NCBI GenBank assembly: GCA_002291985.1
Contig: DBBB01000044.1
Coordinates: 1-7,375, forward strand
Length of the DNA: 7,375 nucleotides
From: Firmicutes bacterium UBA995
GTDB lineage: Bacteria; Bacillota; Sulfobacillia; UBA995
Direction: 5' to 3'
The notes under the pieces were generated by a model. That model was not told the origin of the DNA. It made no database searches and saw only the letters and a list, made by a program, of their open reading frames with translations. Positions 1-5,724 of the stretch are shown in pieces (position 1 is the first letter of the stretch; every line of letters starts with the position of its first letter). The translations under genes and the position numbers were made by a program.

Positions 1-1020
1 GAACCGGTCCTCGAGCGCGTCGAAGCCGAACTGGAAGATCTGCTGTTGCGGGTCCCAAGCCCGCCGGCGCCCGACGTGCCTCCGGGATTCGACGACACGG
101 CCAACCAGGTGGTACGCCGGTGGGGCGAGCCTCCCGTCCATGATTTCGCGCCCGCCGACCACCTGACGCTGGGCGAACGACTGGGGATCATCGACGTGCC
201 CCGCGGGGTCCGATTGTCCGGATCGCGCCATTATGTGTTGCGGGGCGATGGCATGCTGCTGGAACGGGCCGTGCTCAACTTCGCCATGGACAGGCTGCGG
301 CAGAAGGGCTTCACCCCTCTGTCGGTGCCGATGCTGATCCGACCCGAGGCAATGAGAGGCACCGGCTACTTCCCCGGCGGGGAGGAGCAGTCTTATGCAA
401 TCCCTCGGGATGACCTCTTCCTGATCGGCACCGCCGAGGTGCCGGTTACTGCCTACCATGCGGGTGAGATCCTGGACGCCGGAGAGTTGCCGCTACGCTA
501 CGCCGGTTTCTCCGGATGTTTCCGCCGGGAAGCCGGTGCGGCCGGTCGCGACACCGCCGGCATTTACAGGGTCCATCAGTTTTACAAGGTCGAGCAGGTG
601 GTAATAACTCGGGCCGATCCGGAAGCTTCCGAGCGTGAACTGGAACTCATAACCGCCAACGCCGAGGAACTGCTGCAGGCCCTGGAACTACCCTACCGCG
701 TCGTATTGGTCTGTGCGGGCGAGATGGGCCTGGGGCAAGTAAAGAAGTACGACATCGAAACCTGGATGCCCAGTCGGGATGCTTACTCGGAAACCCACTC
801 CGCGTCGATGTTCCACGACTTTCAGGCCAGACGCCTGAAGCTTCGCTACCGCGAGGCCGGCAGCGAGGTCCGTCATTGCCATACCCTGAATAATACGGCG
901 GCGGCGAGCCCCCGGATCCTCATCCCCCTCCTGGAGGTTCACCAGCAAGCTGATGGTTCGGTGAGGATCCCCCCGGCTCTCCGGCCTTACCTGGACGGAC
1001 GCACCCGCATCGGACCCTAA
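1..1020 (+). CDS. serS: Seryl-tRNA synthetase, 5'-truncated by the window edge
   Basis: This class II synthetase charges tRNA-Ser with serine in the cytoplasm. The frame is open from base 1 (339 codons, then TAA), so the true start and most of the N-terminal coiled-coil tRNA-binding arm lie upstream. A TTG at 46 is internal, because the frame before it reads as the end of the arm followed by the usual RVPSPPAPDVP-type linker. Visible signatures, numbered from the first codon in the window, are TAEVP (144-148), motif 2 CFRREAG (173-179) with RVHQFYKVE after it, DFQARR (273-278) and a motif 3 arginine in SPRIL (303-307). Bacterial SerRS is usually about 420 residues, so roughly 80 are missing. 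The active-site segments read ETHSAS and HTLNNTAAASPR instead of the common EISSCSN and HTLNGSGLAVGR. I recall NNT-type motif 3 from the Thermus enzyme and related bacterial forms, so this looks like an established variant subfamily, not a decayed gene. Its stop overlaps that of the convergent dnaC-like gene. Confidence 0.96.
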   Translation, partial: EPVLERVEAELEDLLLRVPSPPAPDVPPGFDDTANQVVRRWGEPPVHDFAPADHLTLGERLGIIDVPRGVRLSGSRHYVLRGDGMLLERAVLNFAMDRLRQKGFTPLSVPMLIRPEAMRGTGYFPGGEEQSYAIPRDDLFLIGTAEVPVTAYHAGEILDAGELPLRYAGFSGCFRREAGAAGRDTAGIYRVHQFYKVEQVVITRADPEASERELELITANAEELLQALELPYRVVLVCAGEMGLGQVKKYDIETWMPSRDAYSETHSASMFHDFQARRLKLRYREAGSEVRHCHTLNNTAAASPRILIPLLEVHQQADGSVRIPPALRPYLDGRTRIGP

Positions 1021-1994
1021 GCGCGCGGGCGTTTGAGCAGCAAGCGAATGTCGTCGCCGTCGAGTTTCAGGACGCGGGCTGAACCCATGAGTCGCGAGGC
1101 GATGCGGGCGGTATACGCCTCCTCGAGGTCGGTCCAGGCGAGATTGGTCGATACCACCATCGGAAGCCGGTGGGTGATGCGATAGTTGACCAGGGCAAAC
1201 AGTTCCTGGACGGAGAATTCGCTCACCTTTTCCCCGCCGAGGTCATCCAGGATAAGCAGGTCCACCTCACGCAACAGCGCAAGGGCATGGGGATCGACGG
1301 CCTCGAACTTGTAGTGCCGGATCCGGTCGAGCAACTCGGGCAGGGTCAGGTAGATGACACTGCGACCTGACCGGAGCACGCTGTGCGCGATGGCGCTGGA
1401 CAAGAAGGTCTTGCCCAGCCCCACTCCCCCCCGGAACATCAGGTTCTCGGTGGGCTGTTCCGAGGCGACCCGTGCCGCGAAAGCCTTGCACTCGGCCACC
1501 ACCTGCTCCATGAATGAACGGAACGCGGGCGGGTACAGGTCAATGCGGAATGTCTCGAATGTTTGTTCGCGAAGCTCAGGCGGCAGTCCTGACTGGTGGT
1601 ACAGGTGGTCGACCTCCTCCTGTACCAGGCACCGGCACTTCTCATCAGCTCGCAGCCACCCGCTGTCGCAGCAGATCGGGCAGTCCCACCAGACATTCAG
1701 GTAGTCGGGAGGAATCTGGTGTTGGGCAAGGAAGGCCTGCCACTCCTCCTCCAGCAGGGCCGCCCGCTGCTCCAAGCGGTCCCGATCGAGGCCGGAGCGA
1801 GACCTCAGCCCCGCCAGGAGCCGCGATAGATCCAGGGCCACCTGCGCTTTCTGCCCCTGGATCTCGGCGAGCCGGGGGAAGGACTCCCGGAGTCTCTTCT
1901 CTCTACTGTCCCTCTCCGCCAGATGTCGGGCGCGTCGGCGCGCCCTGCTCTCCGCCAGCTCGGTGCTTGACCGCGCTCTCCTCGAATTGCTCAT
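1017..1994 (-). CDS. dnaC: DnaC/DnaI-family helicase loader ATPase
   Basis: This is a AAA+ ATPase of the DnaC/DnaI/IstB type, expected to bind the replicative helicase and load it on DNA. The product from the chosen start has 325 residues, close to Bacillus DnaI (about 311). A basic, charged N-terminal helical region (about 1-100) precedes a cysteine cluster CPICCDSGW...CRC (C105, C108, C109, C120, C122) that probably binds zinc, as in the DnaI N-terminal domain. The ATPase domain follows: Walker A GGVGLGKT (189-196), Walker B LLILDDLG (246-253), sensor VVSTN (280-284) and ARIASRL with likely arginine-finger residues R297/R301. No transposase lies nearby, so an IstB role is unlikely. I chose ATG 1994 because GGATGAGG lies 6 bases before it; ATG 2006, in frame and 4 codons upstream, is possible. 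Either start lies inside the preceding DnaD-domain gene, so translation is probably coupled. The symbol is by family; dnaI is equally apt. Confidence 0.93.
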   Translation of the reverse strand: MSNSRRARSSTELAESRARRRARHLAERDSREKRLRESFPRLAEIQGQKAQVALDLSRLLAGLRSRSGLDRDRLEQRAALLEEEWQAFLAQHQIPPDYLNVWWDCPICCDSGWLRADEKCRCLVQEEVDHLYHQSGLPPELREQTFETFRIDLYPPAFRSFMEQVVAECKAFAARVASEQPTENLMFRGGVGLGKTFLSSAIAHSVLRSGRSVIYLTLPELLDRIRHYKFEAVDPHALALLREVDLLILDDLGGEKVSEFSVQELFALVNYRITHRLPMVVSTNLAWTDLEEAYTARIASRLMGSARVLKLDGDDIRLLLKRPRA

Positions 1995-2865
1995 AGTACG
2001 CCTCATCCTTACCCCGCGACGGAGGTCGGGAATTGGTCGCCCGCGGGGTCGACCTCCTCCGTCGCGCCTTGCCCGCCTCTGCTCTGGCCAGGTGTTGGTC
2101 GACGAACTCGGGCGACTGGACCCCGGCTGCCCGCCAGTTCGCCAGCACCCGATCGATGTACGCGAAGTTTGGCCGATCGATATTCACCGTCATGGCGCAG
2201 GCTCTCAGGATAACCTCCAGGGGAAACCCCCACCCGGTCCACTTGGCGATCATGGCCTGCTCGGCTTCGGTCAGCTTCCGGGACAAGTTTAGATACCGGG
2301 CAACCCGTCCCGCGAGGCCGGCCTGTTCGCGGTGCTCGGACTCCATGTTTTCCACTCCGGCAAGGTCCCGGACGCCCTTATCGTACCAGTTGGCCGCCAC
2401 TCGCTCCAGATAGGCCAGGTGCTTCCGGCCCCGCCGATAGCACTCCTCCAGAAGGGCACATATCACCTGGCAATCAAAGCCGTACTCCTCGTTCCAGCGG
2501 CGGATGGCCAGGATCTCCGCGTTGCCCAGCGGTCGAGCCAGGACGCTTTCCGCGTACTCGAACACGGGGCTGAGGTCGGCGGGCGATGAAGGAACTGGTG
2601 GCAGCGCATTGACCCGGTACACCAGGGGATCCGAGGACGCGAGTTCCAGCAAAGGTCGCCCGCCCCATCGGAACTCCTCGAGGGCGCTCAGGCGGTTCAT
2701 CACCGCCCGCGAGTCCTCTCCCAGTTCTCTTGCCATGGCCGCGAGGTCCACCGCAAAGCACTCGCCGGGACCTACTTGCGTCAGCACAAGAGCCAGCGTC
2801 CGCCACTCCCGGTCGGGAAGGGACTTGATGAGATCGCGCAGCGATGAATCGATCAACTGGGCCAA
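1903..2865 (-). CDS. dnaD: DnaD-domain primosome protein with two DnaD repeats
   Basis: This is a replication initiation/restart protein of the Firmicutes DnaD/DnaB type (320 residues). An N-terminal region (about 10-90) has the look of a winged-helix oligomerisation domain. Two copies of the DnaD/DnaB2 domain follow, about 102-168 and 187-252. Each ends with the hallmark aromatic-rich motif: YLERVAANWYDKGV (152-165) and YIDRVLANWRAAGV (236-249). In this family the motif contributes to DNA binding. Residues from about 260 form a basic, low-complexity, probably disordered tail that contains an acidic-aromatic patch DEAYYEQFEE. The start is TTG at 2865, fixed by AGGAGGT six bases upstream; no in-frame ATG lies near it. 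The last 92 bases overlap the helicase loader gene, which fits a joint primosome function. Two domains in one chain make it resemble Bacillus DnaB (loader partner, with two such domains) as much as DnaD (one), so the symbol is approximate. Confidence 0.93.
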   Translation of the reverse strand: MAQLIDSSLRDLIKSLPDREWRTLALVLTQVGPGECFAVDLAAMARELGEDSRAVMNRLSALEEFRWGGRPLLELASSDPLVYRVNALPPVPSSPADLSPVFEYAESVLARPLGNAEILAIRRWNEEYGFDCQVICALLEECYRRGRKHLAYLERVAANWYDKGVRDLAGVENMESEHREQAGLAGRVARYLNLSRKLTEAEQAMIAKWTGWGFPLEVILRACAMTVNIDRPNFAYIDRVLANWRAAGVQSPEFVDQHLARAEAGKARRRRSTPRATNSRPPSRGKDEAYYEQFEESAVKHRAGGEQGAPTRPTSGGEGQ

Positions 2866-2871
2866 AGGACG

Positions 2872-2878
2872 ACCTCCT
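2872..2878 (-). promoter_or_regulatory. Ribosome binding site of the DnaD-domain gene
   Basis: The - strand reads AGGAGGT, six bases before a TTG codon at 2865. This strong Shine-Dalgarno sequence decides the non-ATG start. Confidence 0.85.
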
Positions 2879-2885
2879 GAGCCTC

Positions 2886-2901
2886 AGTTCCTTAGTTCCT
2901 T
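2886..2901. repeat. Tandem 8-base direct repeat (AGTTCCTT x2)
   Basis: Two perfect back-to-back copies of AGTTCCTT (AAGGAACT on the - strand) sit in the 79-base gap between the P-loop/Gls24 gene and the DnaD-domain gene, 8 bases upstream of the latter's ribosome binding site. A short palindrome CTGAGCCTCAG (2877-2887) lies between. The AAGGA cores resemble weak Shine-Dalgarno sequences. A regulatory role is only a guess; the rest of the gap shows no promoter or terminator. Confidence 0.5.
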
Positions 2902-2944
2902 GCCGATGCCCCGAACCCTTCAGGGCGCGGTGGTCCGCTCGCTT

Positions 2945-3766
2945 TCACTTGTCCCAGAACAGGGCGCGGGCGGTGATGTTCACCCTGAGTACGTTCAGCG
3001 CAGTCATGTGCTCGACCATATCCTTCACGCGCCGCTGGGCCGCGACCATCACTTCCGCCAGGTCGTATCCGAAACCGACCGCCACCTGCAACTCGATCGC
3101 GACTCCTTCCGGCCGTGGGTCCACTTCCACCCTGAGCACCCGGGGGATCGCTTCTCCTGAGCGGGCAGAGCGGGCGGCGATTGCCGCCACCACCGTGTCC
3201 TTGATCACGAACCGGCCGAGCAAGCTGAAAGTCGGTCGGACCACCGACTTCTCTACAAACTGGCCCGTGTCGCCCCCCCGGCGAGGTCGCATCAGGAAGC
3301 GTAAGGGATCGACCATGTACCCGGAGAAGCTGCGCTTGACCTCGAGGGTCGGCGCGGGGATCACGTGTCTTCCCAGGTCGCGTCGTACCCGGCGGGCCTT
3401 TCGGATGTCGCCTGGGCTGGATATGTCCTCAATCGCCACGTAGCGCGCGGGTGCGGGCAAGCGCAAGCGCTGGGCAATGCGGTCGGCCATCCGCCGGGAA
3501 GTGCCGATGATTAGCAGGCAGCGGGGAGCAAGACGCCTGAGTGCTTCTTCCACCTCATCGGCGTGTATCGGGTCGGCCAGCAAAGCCCTGTGGACCGCGG
3601 CCACCCTCGTCTCCTCTCGCTTTGACGAACGACCCGCGGCGATACGCCCGTCGACGATCAGCAGCCCGTCGTCTATCACGGCATCGGCCGCCAGCTCCTG
3701 GGCCACGAGCGATGCCCGATGGCTCTTGCCCGTTCCGCTTGCCCCCACCAGCGCGTAGACTTCCAT
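2945..3766 (-). CDS. P-loop NTPase-like protein with C-terminal Asp23/Gls24 domain
   Basis: The product has 273 residues and no signal peptide or membrane segment, so it is probably cytoplasmic. The N-terminal part (about 1-135) begins with a P-loop, GASGTGKS (8-15), followed by IDDGLLI (31-37) and the strand LLIIGTS (84-90), like small nucleotide kinases or ATPases. A middle segment (about 136-180), basic and aromatic, leads to an Asp23/Gls24 domain (about 181-268), recognised from VIKDTVVAAIAARSA, the strand GVAIELQVAVGFG and the terminal helix that ends VRVNITA-like (RVNITARAL). Asp23/Gls24 proteins of Gram-positive bacteria are linked to envelope stress and membrane-associated assemblies. 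I recall this P-loop plus Gls24 layout from other Clostridia, without a known function. ATG 3766 is supported by GGAGGTG seven bases upstream; the open frame extends further upstream to 4306, but that part is antisense-free shadow of the CapA-like gene in another frame. It lies 53 bases after the CapA-like gene and 79 before the DnaD-domain gene. Confidence 0.87.
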   Translation of the reverse strand: MEVYALVGASGTGKSHRASLVAQELAADAVIDDGLLIVDGRIAAGRSSKREETRVAAVHRALLADPIHADEVEEALRRLAPRCLLIIGTSRRMADRIAQRLRLPAPARYVAIEDISSPGDIRKARRVRRDLGRHVIPAPTLEVKRSFSGYMVDPLRFLMRPRRGGDTGQFVEKSVVRPTFSLLGRFVIKDTVVAAIAARSARSGEAIPRVLRVEVDPRPEGVAIELQVAVGFGYDLAEVMVAAQRRVKDMVEHMTALNVLRVNITARALFWDK

Positions 3767-3773
3767 GAGCTTG

Positions 3774-3780
3774 CACCTCC
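3774..3780 (-). promoter_or_regulatory. Ribosome binding site of the P-loop/Gls24 gene
   Basis: The - strand reads GGAGGTG seven bases before ATG 3766. It shows that translation starts here and not at one of the start codons far upstream in the same open frame. Confidence 0.85.
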
Positions 3781-3819
3781 CGCGGCGGCCTGCCCCTCGT
3801 CCCTTTCGTAGCCCGCATT

Positions 3820-4659
3820 TCACTCCCCGGTAAGGGGCAGGGAGATGCGGCGGAGTTTGGCCAGAGCGTGCTCGGCCGCCACGCCTTCGAGGATACGAGG
3901 GCGGAAGTCCTCGATGAGAACGGGTATCACCCGGATCTGCCGGATGCCCGAGGGCAGGAACTCGATCTCGAGGATCATGCTCTCCGTCTGGATGGGACGT
4001 CGCTGGTCCATGATGAAGTTGCCCAGGCTGTAAGCCACGAAACCGCGGTCGCGAATCTCGAACCCCTGTACCGAGTGGGGATGGGAGCCCAGTACCAGGT
4101 CCGCGATCGCGTCCCACCCGGGATAACTTGCCAGATCCCCCGGGGGGACCAGGCGCAGGGGGAAACAATCGGGCGCGCCGGCCCGGTCGGGCGGCATTCC
4201 CTTCAGCAGATCGCGGGCCTCGCCGCCGGTGATCTCCTGCAACGGATGCAGAAAGCGCGTGGCGGGAACGCGGGCGGCATGAAAGCGGATGGCGGGCAGG
4301 ATCCACTCGGACAACTCGGATCCGGGCGAGGTCGCCCCTTGCAGCCGGTACTGGCCGGCGTGCAGGATGAAGTCCATCTGTTCCGTCCGCAAGAGCCCGG
4401 CCAGTTCGGCCCCTGCCTCATCCAGTGCGTGGACCTGGATGTCCAGGTCGGGGTGTGCCTCGGCGAAAGCCTCCAGGAGGCGGGTCATCGCCGGTTCGCG
4501 CGAATCGGTCACGCCGACCATGAGTTCCCTCGGGTTGCGCACAAGGCGTGTGTGTTCCGCGAGACCGATGACCACCGCAAGTCCCAGGAGGAGGATGGTG
4601 AGGGCTACCGCGCCGGTACGTCCCCGGCGCCTGTTCACCCGGTTGTGGGTTCGCGCCAT
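3820..4659 (-). CDS. CapA-like membrane protein with solute-binding-like N-terminus and truncated CapA domain
   Basis: The product has 279 residues. A basic N-terminus (about 1-16) and one hydrophobic segment (17-34) indicate a membrane anchor with the rest outside. Residues about 46-165 resemble the first part of a periplasmic binding protein fold (ELMVGVTDS..., FAEAHPDLDIQV, MDFILHAGQ, HPLQEITGGEARDLLKG). The last ~90 residues are clearly the C-terminus of a CapA/PgsA poly-gamma-glutamate-synthesis-type metallophosphatase-like domain: DLVLGSHPHSVQGFE (187-201), YSLGNF (210-215) and RQIRVIPV. The CapA domain is normally about 250 residues. Its first two thirds, including the GDxM, NLE and NNHxxD metal-site motifs, are absent, and no other frame encodes them. 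The chain switches at about residues 178-187. ATG 4659 follows AGGAGGT by 7 bases and overlaps the mobA-mobB end by 25 bases. It could be a natural in-frame deletion derivative, inactive as an enzyme, or an assembly join. The family call is firm, the function unknown. Confidence 0.8.
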   Translation of the reverse strand: MARTHNRVNRRRGRTGAVALTILLLGLAVVIGLAEHTRLVRNPRELMVGVTDSREPAMTRLLEAFAEAHPDLDIQVHALDEAGAELAGLLRTEQMDFILHAGQYRLQGATSPGSELSEWILPAIRFHAARVPATRFLHPLQEITGGEARDLLKGMPPDRAGAPDCFPLRLVPPGDLASYPGWDAIADLVLGSHPHSVQGFEIRDRGFVAYSLGNFIMDQRRPIQTESMILEIEFLPSGIRQIRVIPVLIEDFRPRILEGVAAEHALAKLRRISLPLTGE

Positions 4660-5723
4660 GGCAGAAACCTCCTGACCAGAACATCGACCAACAAGTCCTC
4701 CTTGCCTGCTTCCACGCACGGTGCTCCGACAAGAGACGCCACCGGCGAGCCGTACACGGCGATCACTTCTCCCCGGACCTGCGGTGTCGTGCCATGCCGC
4801 GATACGAGGATCCGGGGGACGTCATCCTCCTTGAAGCCTTCACCGAGGACGAAATCGAGGGGCGCAAGCGCCGCAAGATACACTGCTACCTGGCGCAAGT
4901 CCCTCCGTGGTACCTCTGCCATGACGAAAGCGCTCCCGGGACTCACCAGGCCCACTGCCGCCGCGCCGGCCTTGCGGAAACGCCATGTATCCTTTCCGGG
5001 AACGTCTACCTCTGCCTGCTCATGCCGGGTGCTCTTGACCGCACCTACCCGATAGCCGCGCATCGTCAACCCGTGAAGCAGCTTCTCGACCAGGGTGGTC
5101 TTGCCTTCTCCCGAAAATCCCGTCACCGCCACCACGGGAACCCGAAGCAGGGTCAGCGCCCGGCAGTAGTCGTCGGGGGTATTGATATTGAAGAAGTCTT
5201 CCGGGCGGCGGCCAAGACGGGTGAGTTCCTCGGGAGTCACCACTCGCACCCGGGCCCGCTGAAAGAAGTTGGCCACGCGGAATTCGCCGGCATCCAGACT
5301 GGCGGCAATCAGGGGCAGACACGACCGGTGGTACACGGCATGGAGGGGCTCGAGGTAGCCGGGCGCGCTTTCCGGCACGACCACCTGAAACCCGTCGGCC
5401 GCGCGACATAACCCCTGAACCAGATCGGAATTCAGGAACGGCATGTCGCAGGCCATAATGAAAACGTAAGGATGGCGGGCGGCGCCGACCGCATCCTGGA
5501 TGCCGCCCAGCGGCCCCCGGGTCGGGTCGCGGTCGGGAATGGACCGGGCAGCGCCGGTCGTCGCTGTTGCTCCGACCACCAGCACTTCCGGGAAGATGGG
5601 CTGTAGCTGAGCCACCGCCTGGTCTACCAGCGTGTCGTCGCCCCAGGGCAGGACCGCCTTGGTCCGGCCGAACCGCCGGCCCTGCCCGCCTGCCAGCACC
5701 GCCCCCGAGAACCCTTCCAGCAC
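4635..5723 (-). CDS. mobAB: Fused MobA-MobB molybdenum cofactor guanylyltransferase
   Basis: This 362-residue cytoplasmic protein joins two Moco maturation activities. The MobA part (about 1-193) transfers GMP from GTP to molybdopterin cofactor to make the guanine dinucleotide form: LAGGQGRRFGRTKA (10-23, nucleotide loop with the lysine), PLGGI (71-75), CDMPFL (92-97), PLHAVY (126-131) and FFNINTPDD (177-185). The MobB part (about 195-355) is a GTP-binding P-loop protein: VTGFSGEGKTTL (200-211), VGAVKSTRH (226-234), DTWRFRKAGA (245-254) and LGEGFK (293-298). The start is taken as GTG 5723, immediately before LEGFSGAVLAGG, with GGGAG nine bases upstream. It is one base after the TGA of the oxidoreductase gene, so translation is probably coupled. 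A GTG at 5789 is in frame, but its extra 22 residues overlap the upstream gene and look non-native. Its presence implies that the cell makes a molybdenum or tungsten enzyme with a guanylylated cofactor; none is in the window. Confidence 0.94.
   Translation of the reverse strand: MLEGFSGAVLAGGQGRRFGRTKAVLPWGDDTLVDQAVAQLQPIFPEVLVVGATATTGAARSIPDRDPTRGPLGGIQDAVGAARHPYVFIMACDMPFLNSDLVQGLCRAADGFQVVVPESAPGYLEPLHAVYHRSCLPLIAASLDAGEFRVANFFQRARVRVVTPEELTRLGRRPEDFFNINTPDDYCRALTLLRVPVVAVTGFSGEGKTTLVEKLLHGLTMRGYRVGAVKSTRHEQAEVDVPGKDTWRFRKAGAAAVGLVSPGSAFVMAEVPRRDLRQVAVYLAALAPLDFVLGEGFKEDDVPRILVSRHGTTPQVRGEVIAVYGSPVASLVGAPCVEAGKEDLLVDVLVRRFLPWREPTTG
4667..4673 (-). promoter_or_regulatory. Ribosome binding site of the CapA-like gene
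   Basis: The - strand reads AGGAGGT seven bases before ATG 4659. It lies inside the 3' coding end of mobA-mobB and selects this ATG over the in-frame codon at 4719, 20 codons upstream. Confidence 0.82.
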
Positions 5724-5724
5724 T

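Noticed and set aside
46..48. TTG as the start of serS
   Set aside because: The frame is open to base 1 and the residues before it fit the end of the SerRS coiled-coil arm.
1017..1994. IstB transposition helper instead of a helicase loader
   Set aside because: No IstA transposase or terminal inverted repeats are visible; the zinc-type cysteine cluster and the adjoining DnaD-domain gene favour a primosome loader.
2916..2925. CCCTTCAGGG inverted repeat as a terminator after the Gls24 gene
   Set aside because: The stem is only four base pairs and no T-run follows on the - strand.
2504..3160. Open frame of 218 codons on the + strand
   Set aside because: It lies antisense to the DnaD-domain and Gls24 genes, is rich in Arg/Ser as expected for a shadow frame, and has no family signature.
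3767..4306. 180-residue N-terminal extension of the P-loop/Gls24 frame
   Set aside because: The extension overlaps the CapA-like gene in another frame, is Pro/Arg/Gly-rich, and the ribosome binding site at 3774-3780 places the start at 3766.
3868..5055. Long + strand open frame of 395 codons opposite the CapA-like and mobA-mobB genes
   Set aside because: It has no recognisable domain, spans the boundary of two well-supported - strand genes and is typical of antisense open frames in GC-rich DNA.
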